From Avena insularis (taxonomy: Eukaryota > Streptophyta > Magnoliopsida > Poales > Poaceae), in NCBI GenBank assembly GCA_023614405.1, contig JAJUPC010000041.1, positions 310,001 through 374,000 on the forward strand: a DNA stretch of 64,000 nucleotides, given 5' to 3'. The first letter of the stretch is position 1. Each line of letters starts with the position of its first letter. The notes beneath the pieces were generated by a model. That model searched no databases. It saw nothing but the letters and a program-made list of their open reading frames with translations, and was not told the DNA's origin. Below are positions 55,484 to 64,000 of this stretch, piece by piece. A program made the position numbers and the translations under genes.

Positions 55484-55840
55484 CACTGCCAGCCTCATAC
55501 AGGCCTCGGGCCATGAATGATAGCCTATTTGGTAGACTAGATGTCTTTTTTGCATCCACTTGGTTTTTTAAGTAAAGAAATGTGCCTGTCTGATTGCCTG
55601 CGTGTGTCTATGAACACAAGCAAGCCATGTGTTTAGTTGCCTGCAACGTTTCTAACAGGGTCACGTATTGAGTAGAGGTGGGGATACCACATAAACACAA
55701 ACACAAACACAAGTGTTGATCAACGATAATTCAGAACAACGCATGAAAATGTTCTAGTTAATTCATCGGCCACACACACATAGCAGAACAACTTTTCATG
55801 CTGACGTAACTCACCTCTGCTCCATGACCCTCCTGAAAGC
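55484..55840. other. Left edge of gene island, no gene seen
   Basis: Unique sequence starts here with CACTGCCAGCC. It contains nothing that I can assign; it may hold the 3' flank of the B3 pseudogene. The CACT start is suggestive of a CACTA-type terminus, but it does not pair convincingly with the right-hand terminus at 63820. Confidence 0.4.
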
Positions 55841-56266
55841 TTAAGGGTGCTCAGGGCACCTCTTGACAACCTCGTCTTGACTGTAGTTGTAGATGACCAC
55901 CTTGTAAACCTTTGGGTAGATCTTCTTGAAGTTCAGCAAGTAACCGATCTTCAGGTAATGAGCCACTTAAAAGGCTGCCCAACCTTGATTGAAGCAAGCT
56001 TTACCGTTTACATATGAGATCGTGATGTCCCACAAGCATCCGGTCGTCAGCTTCAGAGTGACTGTGTCAGGGAAACTGTCCATGTATGGCCTGAATGCGT
56101 CTGGGATAGGAAGCAATCCCAGTGCAGGTGCTACCAACACCTTGAAGAACTGGGTAGGGCTCACTGCCTTGACCCAGTTGCCAACATTGGGAGGCATTCC
56201 AGATTTCTTGTCCCATTTGTTGGAGCCATCGGCAGGCTCCTTTCTCTAGCCACCGATGTTGACACC
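55841..56266 (-). pseudogene. B3-domain (REM-type) protein exon, two in-frame stops
   Basis: The 76-codon frame starting at 56197 reads FFKVLVAPALGLLPIPDAF, then a TVTLKLTTGCLWDITI strand, then FNQGWAAF, the characteristic order of a plant B3 DNA-binding domain. After a TAA at 55967-55969 the same frame continues through VAHYLKIGYLLNF, YKVVIYNYS and VVKRCPEH to a second stop at 55841-55843, completing the domain. Upstream, the same frame carries KEPADGSNKWDKKSG and meets a TAG at 56246-56248, before a good acceptor (TTGCAG) at 56267. The two stops inside otherwise well-kept protein sequence indicate a recent pseudogene. A splice-based rescue is not obvious. B3 proteins are plant transcription factors acting in the nucleus. 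Confidence 0.8.
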
Positions 56267-56579
56267 CTGCAATGACTCAAAAAGATAAGAAGTGAATAGA
56301 AAGCAAAGCAATGAACAGAAAGAAAAGGAATGGACACAATCCAAAGTAATGAACAGAAAGACAACCAATGAGTCAGAAATCTGGTGCCTCCTATTTGGCA
56401 ATTGCATGTCACCTTCAGGGATGGCGTGAGCGAACCAAATCATATGCACAAATACATGGTTTGTATGTACAACAAGGTTTGATTAGACATTCCTGGAAAT
56501 TTACATTGTGTGAAAAGTGTAATCAACGGTGTAGCACACATAGCAGGGACACCATATGAAAACAATCTAACATGTCTCA
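56267..56579. other. Spacer or intron upstream of the B3 pseudogene
   Basis: On the minus strand this could be the intron before the B3 exon: T-rich with TCTTTCTGTTCATT repeated, ending TTGCAG. A candidate donor, GAAGGTGACATG, lies near 56416. No earlier exon is certain. Confidence 0.35.
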
Positions 56580-57070
56580 ATAGATGGCGTGGTGCGGTGT
56601 GGTGCGGTGCGGTCGGGGCAACGGCTCGTTTTGGGGCCACTCTCAGCTCCAGCATGGGCCCCACCTCTCGTTGGGTATTACGGGTCCCTTCCACACTCAC
56701 CCAAATCCATTCACCTCCCAGTGTTGGGGAAACCCTCTCTGACGACGGCCGAATACCCTCCCCGACCCTCCCCAGCGATGGACAAATCCCCTCCCTAGCG
56801 ATGGACAAATCCCGTCCCCTCTCGTACCTCCCCGGAAATGACCAAATCCCCTCTCCTCCCCTCCCCTGCGATGGCCAAATCACCTGCCCTCCCCTACTCG
56901 GCATCGACCAACCACCCTCCCCTCCCTGGCGACAACGGTTGCAACGTAAGTGCTCCTCGACTTACTTCCCTTCAGCGTGTCACCTCCTCATTCTAGGTTC
57001 ACCGCATCAGTGCTCCATCTAGGTCACCAATGATGGATCTTGGCCTCAGTGTTGCAGCCTCGTTCTAGGC
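56580..57070 (+). promoter_or_regulatory. GC/CT-rich leader region with ~30-bp imperfect repeats
   Basis: The block opens with GGTGCGGTGTGGTGCGGTGC and continues with several imperfect copies of GCGATGGACAAATCCCCTCC between about 56775 and 56930. Composition rises sharply in C. Open frames of 154 codons (minus) and 170 codons (plus) span it, but both are low-complexity and overlap each other. It may be the promoter and 5' leader of the downstream plus-strand B3-like gene, which is inference from position and composition. Confidence 0.4.
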
Positions 57071-57120
57071 CAGAGCGGCAACATTCCTGTCTATGTCAAT
57101 GGATGATCTTGATGTAGTCG

Positions 57121-58147
57121 CCAAATTAATGTCCCAAATTGTTGTTTTTCATAGCTATATGTTAGTGCTGATGGATAATATTAGGATATTAACTGTTTAC
57201 AACTGGCCAATGACTAATATGTGGCACTTAGCTTGTTGATCGGATGATATCCATCTACTTAGTGTCTTTGTACAACCACTATGGCTCTACATCTCCTTGG
57301 TAGATACAGATTCATCCCATTGACTTGTGTTTGCTATCTTACTATGAAGCCCACATTATATATTGATGTAGGTCATTGTCTTCTCTTGACATGCATTTGG
57401 CCATTGATTAAAGTGTGGAACTATCTGTGTCCATGGGATAATGTGCATATAGCACGTGTTCTATACAAACACATTTGTTGTGCATGCTTCTTTCTATATG
57501 CTTGATTATCTCATTGATTTATGTGTGTTTTGTTAGTATGAGGCCCACCAAATTGATGTTTTTTCATAGCTATATGTTAGTGCTAATGGATAATCTTATG
57601 ATATTAACTGTTTACAACTGGCCAATGACTATATGTGGCACTTAGCTTGTTGATGGGATGATCTCCATCTACTTAGTGTCTTTGTACAACCACTATGGCT
57701 CTACAACTCCTTGGTAGATACAGATTCATCTCATTGACTTGTGTGTGATATCTTACTATGGAGCTCACATTATTAATTGATGTAGGTCATTATATTCTCT
57801 TCACATGCATTTGTCTAATGATTAAAGGGTGGCACTATCTGTGTCCATGGGATAATGTGCATATAACACGTGTTCTGTACAAACACATTTGTTGTGCATG
57901 CTTCTTGCTATATGTTTGATTATCTCCTTGATTTATGTGTGCTTTGTTAGTATGAGGCCCAAATTGATGTTTTTCATAGCTATGTTAGTGCTAAGGGATA
58001 ATCTTATGATTTTAACTATTTACAAATGGTCAATGATGAAAATGTGGCACTTTGACTGTTGATGGGACGATAGGCATCTACTTACTGTCTTTGCATGGAC
58101 ACTATGGTTGTACATGCTCCTTGGTATATACAGATTCATCTCATGGG
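57121..58147 (+). repeat. Threefold tandem repeat, 410-415-bp unit
   Basis: Three direct copies carry the landmark CATAGCTATATGTTAGTGCT (third copy CATAGCTATGTTAGTGCT), with ATAGC at 57151, 57566 and 57976, so periods are 415 and 410 bp. Each has ATCTTATGATATTAACTG-like, TGGCACTTAGCTTGTTGAT and ATCTACTTAGTGTCTTTG segments. The third copy is cut at about 58147, where the first coding exon of the B3-like gene begins. It is probably an intron or 5' leader of that gene. It is unrelated to the 350-bp satellite. Confidence 0.85.
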
Positions 58148-59279
58148 ATGGCTGCAATATCAAGGGAAGAATTAGAAAGAGGCGCCTGTAGAAACTATGA
58201 ATACTGCAAAATGGAAGGGATGATGCAGAAGGAGCCTACTGTACAACATAGCATTGAAATGCAGGTTTTAAAATTGTTGCTACTGACACTAAGATAGTAG
58301 TTAACCCAATTGTACAATAGTAAAACAAAACATTAATTCTAATTACTGCAATGTCCATTTAGGTTTCTAAAACAAACGCTGGCTTAATCGATGTCACATC
58401 CGATGATGATGATGATGTGAAGCAAACTGTAGTCAAGAGACCTAAGAAAGCAAGGTTCATAACATCTGATGACGATGTGAAACAACTATTCAAGAGACCT
58501 AACTACCTCAAGTTCAGACCACCTGATGCTGTTGTTCTTAGAATCACCAAAGCTACGAAAACTAGGATCCCAACTCAGGTGTTTAAATTATAATACTTTT
58601 AATGCATATACAGTCTATTTCTCTTGGGAGTTTAGTTCCATATATCATTTAGACATTCATCATTTTTGCCTAACAGGATCTAGCATCGTGTCTAGTATGC
58701 AAGAGCAATTGCGAATCTAGGTTATCATCGGGCATGTCCTTTTGTATCTACTTTATAGAGTCAGAGGGGTTCCAGAACTCAGTGGTAAGTGGTAACACAC
58801 AATTTTCTTTCAAACTACACAATAAGTCTGTAACCCTTTGTTTAATGTGTGATTGTTTTGTTTTTGGTGCACAGCCTGTGCCATGCAATTCAAGGTTCAT
58901 GTTCAATCTAGCCACAGCTGAATGTGAGAGTGTGCCCTTCAAGGTGCTTGGGTGCACCTACAAGATTGATCTCGAGAAAACAAAGAACATGACTATCATG
59001 GGAAGTGAAGGATGGAAGCAATTCATTACACAGAACGATCTTATCAGGGAAGAAATGTTATGTTTTTCTTTGACAAGACCCGTGCCGAGAATAACTGTTC
59101 TCTATATCTGTGGTCTTGGAGGAAAGGAAGACGTATATGAATCTACGATTGTCGCCCAAAGATGCCACCTTACCTATGATGAGAACGAACACCTCCTAGC
59201 TACCCTACCGCGAATCAACACCTTCATCGGGGTTCCATTTGTGACCCGTTTGACAAGGACAAAACTTGTCCAACATTAG
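58148..59279 (+). CDS. B3-domain-like protein, exons 1-4
   Basis: Four exons join with every intron in phase 0 and GT/AG borders: 58148-58264 (39 codons), 58363-58578 (72), 58677-58784 (36) and 58875-59279 (134 plus stop), total 281 residues. Exon 1 starts MAAISREELERGACRNYEYC. Exon 2 has an acidic run (SDDDDDVK) and basic KRPKKARF, plausibly a nuclear signal. Exon 3 has a Cys cluster, CLVCKSNC. Exons 3-4 give a B3-like domain: SRFMFNLATAECESVPFKVL, then MTIMGSEGWKQFITQNDLIR, with the GW..F..(N)DL pattern typical of B3. After it, FIGVPFVTRLTRTKL looks like the start of a second B3 domain, cut by TAG at 59277. The true start may lie upstream if an ATACAG acceptor at about 58138 is used. A role as nuclear DNA-binding protein is family inference. 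It could still be expressed. Confidence 0.68.
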
Positions 59280-59383
59280 ATGATATGGAAACTACCTTTT
59301 GTTTGTTCCTTGTATGGTAACTTGTGGTGGTCGTCGTCTAACATGATTACTTGTTCTTTCTAATCCACGGCTCGACATCACAG

Positions 59384-59638
59384 AGATTACCTACGAAAGT
59401 GGTTTCCTCCATGGGCATCCTTGATGATGGTGTGGCTAGAGTACAGCTAGGAGATTTTGACATCACCCCAATTGGAGACAAGAGTGGCCCAGATGGTCGT
59501 GCCGTCTTCAGCAATCAGGGGTGGAAGAAATTCCACCAGAGTGAAGATGATCTAAAGGTTGGACAAGCCGTGCTAATAGTAGGAAGGAAGACCACAGAAG
59601 AGATGTGGGACATGGAGTTTGTGTTCGAGGCCATCTAG
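59384..59638 (+). CDS. Second B3-domain segment, probable exon 5 of the same gene
   Basis: Starting after a CACAG acceptor, 84 codons read RLPTKVVSSMGI, RVQLGDFDITPI, AVFSNQGWKKFHQSEDDLKV and GQAVLIVGR, then a stop. This is the C-terminal two-thirds of a B3 domain. The missing first strand (FVTRLTRTKL) is at the end of the preceding exon. Joining would need a donor before the TAG at 59277: in-phase GT sites lie at 59241 (protein of 353 residues) and 59268 (362 residues). Neither has a strong consensus. Either this is the last exon of a two-B3-domain gene, or a new stop has cut off the second domain. Confidence 0.6.
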   Translation, partial: RLPTKVVSSMGILDDGVARVQLGDFDITPIGDKSGPDGRAVFSNQGWKKFHQSEDDLKVGQAVLIVGRKTTEEMWDMEFVFEAI

Positions 59639-60218
59639 AGTTTAGTTGTGGTTGGGAACTATTTAGTTTAACTAGTACGACATAGTCTGCAACAGTTAAT
59701 TAGTCGTTCGAAACCTAGTGTATATATATAATATATTTTCCTGTGTAGTCTACTTTTGGAAGATTTTCCGGGTATGGTTATGATTGTGTGAACTAGAAGA
59801 TACTACAAACAATTATATGGAAGCTACTAGTACAAAAGAATTCTGAAAGATTTGTTGTCCACATGCATTCCGTTTGGGCTGCTCGCGGTAGGGTCCCTCG
59901 TCACGAGTTTGAGAGATTTCCATGAGACTCTGATCTCCGTTAGATTTTTTGAATCAGTAATTACAACTTGAGTACAATGATTGTAAAAGTTGAAATAGTA
60001 CTTGCACATAATTCTGAAAGCTAACACAGATAATTCTGAAAGAAGCTAGTAAAAATAAATACTTTGAATTCTCAAAGTACTAAAATTAAATACATTACAA
60101 TTTTATTTGAAAGGTAATACTCATACTGCTGATCGAAATAATATAAACCCAATACAAATTTCTACTTCGAATAGACCTGAAAATGCTAGCAAATAACCTA
60201 GGATGAATATAGGATTCA
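59639..60218. other. Intergenic spacer between convergent genes
   Basis: AT-rich sequence between the stop of the plus-strand B3-like gene and the stop of the minus-strand DUF295 pseudogene, presumably holding both 3' ends. No gene or repeat was recognised. Confidence 0.6.
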
Positions 60219-61113
60219 TTATGCCCTATATATTTCATCTTCGTCGGCTCCTGAGTGCTGCATCACATATTCATTGAACTCTCTCCTTCTGCAGTGTGCT
60301 GCGAGTATCTCGTCCAGAGGGTAAGGCCTCGGTGTATGTTCCAGCAGATGATGACCTAAGCCATGAAAAACCATTGTTGGTTCCTCTTCCCGGGCTTGAT
60401 CATCATGATTGTACAATTTGATATAATTTGTGTAGTATATACAACTAGGTTTTACTGTGGGGTGCAACCTGGTGTCGATAGAGATAGACCGATGGAAATC
60501 AACTAAGAGGGCACGCCTTCCAATGTCACCGACGGCCTCGAGAGAGCGGTTCTTCGTGTCCACCCAGTACAACACCGGATGACCTTTGGTGAAATCCCTG
60601 TTCAACACAAGAAGCAGATCACCATCTGACTCCACTAGGTAAGATTTGTAGATTCCACATATCTGTTCAAAGACTAGGGCTGAAATTATTTTGGCCATCA
60701 TGATAGTGCTCGCACGCTGCTCTAACTAGATGTTGGTCGACATGATGTATCCATTCTCAAGTAATGCATATACTTCCCCTTGGAATGCCGTCATGCAGAA
60801 TAGAAGCACATCGGGTGGTGGAGAATACATTCCTTCTCCAAATGATTCATTGAAAATCCCTGTTGGGGTGCTCTCATCGGCCATGCAATAATTTGTGAAC
60901 TATTTGTGCAAACGAACACCATCGTTGGGGACTTCTTCACGACGACAGATAGCAGCATATGAGATGGTATTTGTGCTTGAAACTCAGTGTTGGCCTTATG
61001 AGTGATTAGGTTCAGAAGCCGAATCTTGTACGACTCCACCCCCTGAGCAAGCATGATGATGCCACGACAAACACCGACGAAGTAGAATCTTCGAAAGAAG
61101 AGGATAGTTAGCA

Positions 61114-61118
61114 CTAAG
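61114..61118 (+). repeat. Left target-site duplication CTAAG
   Basis: CTAAG lies directly before the TGTTGGAAAT end of the solo LTR and matches the five bases after its CA end. Confidence 0.92.
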
Positions 61119-62906
61119 TGTTGGAAATATGCCCTAGAGTCAAATAGTAGTAAGGACTATTATCATATTTCATATAGTTTATGATTAAGTTTTATATCAT
61201 GCTATAACTGTATTGAGTGGAAACATCAATACACGTGTGATATACAAACAAACCAGGGGTTCCCAGTGAAACTCTAGTCACTGGTTCATTGGTCAACAAA
61301 TGATCATTTTTCCTGATCATGTGGAATTTATGCCAGATGGAAATGGAGTCATCTCATTCTGAGAATGAGATGATGAACCAATACCCAACCCAAACATCGT
61401 GACTTGATCATGTCACGAAGTTCACGTTATGATGATTAGAAAAAGGATCCTCGTAGACTATTCCTTAGACCGTGAGACTATATCAATCACTGTCTCCCGA
61501 GAGTGCTTAGATAGCATCAAACGCCATCTGGTAAAATGGTGGTTATAAAGGTGTGTTCAGTTATTCAGAGGAAACCGTAGAGGAAATATATGTCAAGAGC
61601 GGGATTTGTCCGTCCATGTGACGGGAAGATACTCAAGGGGCCCACTCAGAGAGGTTATATCCAATAGCTGCATAGCGTGTGATTTGATCACGAGGATATC
61701 ACTTGTCAGAACGAGTCAAGTAGCATTGTTCAGTAACGAGATTGAACACGACATGGTGATGTCATTGATCTGATCTCAGGCAATGCAAGTATCGAGTGAC
61801 AAAGGGAATAAGACATGATTGTCCTGGTTCAAACGATGAAAGATCTTCGTGGAATGCACAGGGGTCACATGGCTATCCAGGTCCCTCTGCCGATCATTGG
61901 TGCGGGAGTGTCCCGACCATGTCTGGAGTGTTCCCGAACCATTGGGTATCACGCTTAAGGGCTTGATGATGCTTAGAGAGTGTTTATAGGATCGGTAGAA
62001 TCACCGAATAAAAGAAGGGAGAAAACCAGAAGAGTTTCGGTAAGTCCAGAGGTTGTCCGGAGTGGAGGCGGAAGGTGTTCCATAGTCAAGGAGGTTGGAT
62101 AATATGTGAATGAATGTTAAATATTGATTTAATCATTTATTCATGATTATTTAATAAAGAGAAAATCAATTAAAGGTCAAAAATGCTTAATGGGCCAATT
62201 GCGGAGGGAGAGGGCCCATTAGGAGAAAGGAGAGAGGGAGAGGGGCCAAGGGGGAGGCCGGCTGGGCCTAGCCCCCCTGTGCGGGGCCCACTAGGTGGCC
62301 GGCGGCCACCTCCTCCTCCCCCCTCCTCTCCTTTAGTCCCACCCCGGGAATTTGAGGGAGGTAGTACCTCCCCTCCCCCTATATATAGTGGGGTATTTGG
62401 CCTAGAAAAATACACCAATAATCGATAAAGGTCTCCCCACTTTTGGGAGGACCTCTAATTGATATTTTCTCTCTCCCCCTCTCTCTCTCGTGACCGTGGT
62501 CCCAAGTCTGGACTGCGCGAGCGAGAGACATCTTCACCGCAGAGCGCCGTCGTGCTGCGGGATTCGGATCTAGGAGCTCTACTTCCGCAACTGCTGCTGG
62601 ATCGGAAATCGGGAGTCATTGTCAGGAACCGGACGTGTGTAACTTCCCGCGAGGTGTCGCACTTGAGGCACTCATGTCGTTGGAGCCAGAAGAAGCGCAA
62701 GGACTTCATCACGACCTTGAGGTCGACTTCGGCTCATCTACATCAACCACGCTCTCCTGAGCGTTGACAACGCTTTTCGGTCTTCAAGGGTAACTTCGCG
62801 AAAAGCCCCTCCCGTTACTGTATTACTAATAGATAGGTCCTGGCAGCTTCAGGGGTTCAGGGGTGTAGGGTAAAATTTTATTGTTTTCATACGCGGAACC
62901 CCTACA
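61119..62906 (+). mobile_element. Ty1/copia solo LTR (Angela/WIS/BARE-like), 1788 bp
   Basis: It starts TGTTGGAAATATGCCCTAGA and ends GCGGAACCCCTACA, with a perfect 5-bp duplication CTAAG on both sides. The start, the length (BARE-type LTRs are about 1.8 kb), the GGTTCAAACGAT and AAAGATCTTCGT segments, and the layout (U3, TATA box at 62380, CT-rich leader, TTTTCATACGCGGAACCCC end) match copia LTRs of Triticeae. No internal region is present, so the element was reduced by LTR-LTR recombination. It sits inside the F-box/DUF295 gene. The open frames within it (for example 62183-62428 and 62459-62767) are not genes. Confidence 0.9.
62380..62388 (+). promoter_or_regulatory. TATA box of the solo LTR
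   Basis: TATATATAG lies about 1.26 kb into the LTR after a pyrimidine-rich CTCCCCTCCCCC tract, with CT-rich leader sequence downstream. This places the LTR transcription start near 62410 and gives plus orientation. Confidence 0.65.
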
Positions 62907-62911
62907 CTAAG
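62907..62911 (+). repeat. Right target-site duplication CTAAG
   Basis: Five bases following the CTACA end of the solo LTR, identical to 61114-61118. Confidence 0.92.
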
Positions 62912-63227
62912 ATGTTATATATACCGGATGTGAATGTGAACCTGCGTCGTGAAGCAACGACCAGTGCCGAGGTTGAGGAAGGTGAAGTCGTCGACGTCTG
63001 GAAGTGTGTGATCTATCATGATCCAGTTGTTAAGATGGAAATCAGGCACTTTTAAAGTACAGCGCCAATCGGTGCAGACTTCCCGACAAGCATCATAGGT
63101 GTCGATGTACTCCTCTTTCTCCAGCAAGTGGTCGGCGATCTTAAGAGTGGGTCAGCCGGGAGATCAGACCAGTTCTTCTTCATCCAGTTGCTAGCCATGG
63201 CTTACGTGTGGGAATGTTTTGATCGAG

Positions 63228-63385
63228 GAAGAAATAAGAACAGGGAGAGACGAGGAGAAGAGACAAGGGAGAAGAAGTGGAACTGCCGCTGCGAGGAGAC
63301 GAGGAGACGAGGAAGAAGAAGCGGAACTGCCACAGCAAGGAGACGAGGAGACGAGGGAGAAGAAGCAGAACTACTACTTCAAGTT
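63228..63385 (+). repeat. Purine-rich minisatellite in the 5' leader of the DUF295 pseudogene
   Basis: Three imperfect copies of GAGAAGAAGYRGAACTGCC or a close variant, separated by GAGACGAGGAGACGAGG, at about 50-bp spacing. On the minus strand this is CT-rich and lies just upstream of the pseudogene's ATG, a common character of plant 5' leaders. The open frames across it on the plus strand are low-complexity by-products. Confidence 0.7.
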
Positions 63386-63419
63386 TGGATCAATTGGCTT
63401 TTTTTCGGAACTAGCGCGT

Positions 63420-63820
63420 GAACTAACCATGCACTGCATCGCAAGTTTTGATCAAACAAACTGACATGTCGGACCGGCTAAAAACTCACCCCTAGATTCC
63501 GTAAAGTGCTACCGTGTATAGTGCGGTGATAGGTGGGGTTTAAGCACGGAGGAGACAGTCGATACAATAAAAAGTTTCGAACATGTGCCGTAACGAAATC
63601 CACGATGAATTTAGTGCCTGACGAAATGGCAAACTAGGCTTGAGGGCCTAGGATGAAATCTGCGAATAATTTGCCACGACAAAACCAAGGAACGTCATGG
63701 ATAACCAGGCTGGAAGGGCTTTGAGCTCATCGTGACGAACCGTTCTAGAACGTTAGGGATCTGCGACGTTTCTAGGTTGCATCATAAAAAACGTCACGGA
63801 TCGTCAAGATTCTTGTAATG
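63420..63820 (-). mobile_element. CACTA-transposon-like terminal region
   Basis: The last bases before satellite resumes read ATTCTTGTAATG, so on the minus strand the end is CATTACAAGAATC, one base from the Triticeae CACTA terminus CACTACAAGAA. The preceding 200 bp carry short related motifs (GACGAAATGG, GACGAACCG, ACGTCACGG, ACGTCATGG, GCGACGTTTC), as in subterminal repeat regions of CACTA elements. No transposase was found. The partner terminus is uncertain; the CACTGCC at 55484 is a weak candidate. Satellite starts at once at 63821 with ATGCCAATATTGC. Confidence 0.5.
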
Positions 63821-64000
63821 ATGCCAATATTGCATGGGCTATGGACCTCTCTTGGTTGGCTAGAAAAACCATCCTAAACTTGTGGTTGTCTTCAACACTT
63901 GGCCAACATGATCCCACCGAGTTGATACATCTAAGTATAAGAGTGCTATGCCAGGCCATGACACAAACTTGTGGCAGATGTGGGCCCATGCCAACATTGC
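63821..64000 (+). repeat. Satellite array resumes (right edge of window)
   Basis: One diverged unit: ATGCCAATATTGCATGGG, CTTGGTTGGCTAGAAAAACC, ACATCTAAGTATAAGAGTGC and GGGCCCATGCCAACATTGC. It is closest to the diverged units at 50.9-51.2 kb and is in the same orientation as the rest of the array. Confidence 0.93.

Larger units (their letters stand above)
60219..63198 (-). pseudogene. F-box/DUF295 (KIB1-4 beta-propeller) pseudogene, split by a solo LTR
   Basis: Reading the minus strand, an ATG at 63196-63198 starts MASNWMKKNWSDLPAD, the opening of an F-box. A frameshift near 63140 leads to the next frame: LLEKEEYIDTYDACREVCTD and WRCTLK, then FTFLNLGTGRCF. A solo LTR interrupts the gene at 62911-61114. 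The gene resumes with FVGVCRGIIMLAQGVESYKI, shifts frame near 60880 (ESTPTGIFNESFGEGMYSPP follows), meets TAG at 60726-60728 and continues as LVFEQICGIYKSYLVESDGD, LLLVLNR and GRRALLVDFHRSISI to the stop at 60219. SYLVESDGDLLLV and the ALLVDFHRSISI-type segment are hallmarks of plant DUF295 proteins. Intact relatives are thought to act as F-box subunits of SCF ubiquitin ligases. Two frameshifts, a stop and the insertion make this copy dead. Confidence 0.82.

Noticed and set aside
56440..57022. Overlapping 154-codon (minus) and 170-codon (plus) frames
   Set aside because: Both are Pro/Ser/Gly-rich products of a C-rich repeat tract, and they overlap each other with no domain. A leader or promoter region is more likely.
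62183..62767. Frames of 81-102 codons within the solo LTR
   Set aside because: They fall in the U3 and leader parts of a copia LTR, which are non-coding. The sequence is low-complexity.
55484..63823. A complete CACTA element with matching ends and 3-bp target duplication
   Set aside because: The left CACTGCC does not resemble the right CATTACAAG beyond the first bases, and the flanking triplets (TGG and ATG) differ, so only a right-end call is supported.
1..64000. tRNA or rRNA genes
   Set aside because: No cloverleaf-type arms with the A and B box promoter motifs and no rRNA segments were noticed by eye. The TTGGTATCAGAGC match at 52467 is a retrotransposon primer site and not a tRNA gene.

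Overview
This is a stretch of plant nuclear DNA, most likely from a Pooideae grass and probably the Triticeae (wheat, barley or rye group). Three things point there: Ty1/copia LTR ends of the Angela/WIS/BARE type (TGTTGGAAATATGCC at 61119), very long solo LTRs, and intron-containing plant-only gene families (B3 domain and F-box/DUF295). No bacterial, organellar or viral gene organisation was seen. I could not name the satellite family from memory.

Layout. About 47-48 kb of the 64 kb is one satellite family. Its unit is about 350 bp and is itself a dimer of two related halves of about 175 bp (called A and B below). It fills 1-31864, 37849-51225, about 53324-55483 and 63821-64000, always in the same orientation. 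The dimers form higher-order repeats: a 1744-bp period near 4-7.4 kb, a near-identical 1403-bp tandem pair at 13.1-15.9 kb, segmental copies about 4.9 kb and 2.1 kb apart between 15.9 and 26 kb, a 1662-bp pair at 26.4-29.7 kb, a 1741-bp period at 39.4-43.1 kb and a 1526-bp pair at 44.3-47.3 kb. The small reading frames that recur here are by-products of the repeat, not genes. Towards the right edge (54-55.5 kb) the array changes to single diverged units of about 175 bp.

Three insertions break the array. (1) 31865-37848 is a 5984-bp element with TG/CA ends and a perfect 5-bp target duplication CTAAG; it looks like a very long solo LTR on the minus strand, without gag or pol. (2) 51226-52773 is a heavily deleted Ty1/copia element on the minus strand (short LTR, tRNA-Met primer site, gag start, integrase and RNase H fragments), followed by about 550 bp of AT-rich unknown DNA. 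(3) 55484-63820 is a gene island of about 8.3 kb, bordered on the right by a CACTA-transposon-like terminus.

The gene island holds a broken B3-domain gene (minus, about 55841-56266), a GC-rich leader and a threefold 415-bp tandem repeat, a multi-exon B3-like gene (plus, 58148-59638) whose second B3 domain is separated from the first by an in-frame stop, and an F-box/DUF295 (KIB1-4 type) pseudogene (minus, 60219-63198). That pseudogene is split by a 1788-bp solo LTR, also with a CTAAG target duplication. Only the plus-strand B3 gene still looks possibly functional. The window reads as subtelomeric-type or other heterochromatin: young, actively homogenised satellite with retrotransposon scars and a decaying gene island.
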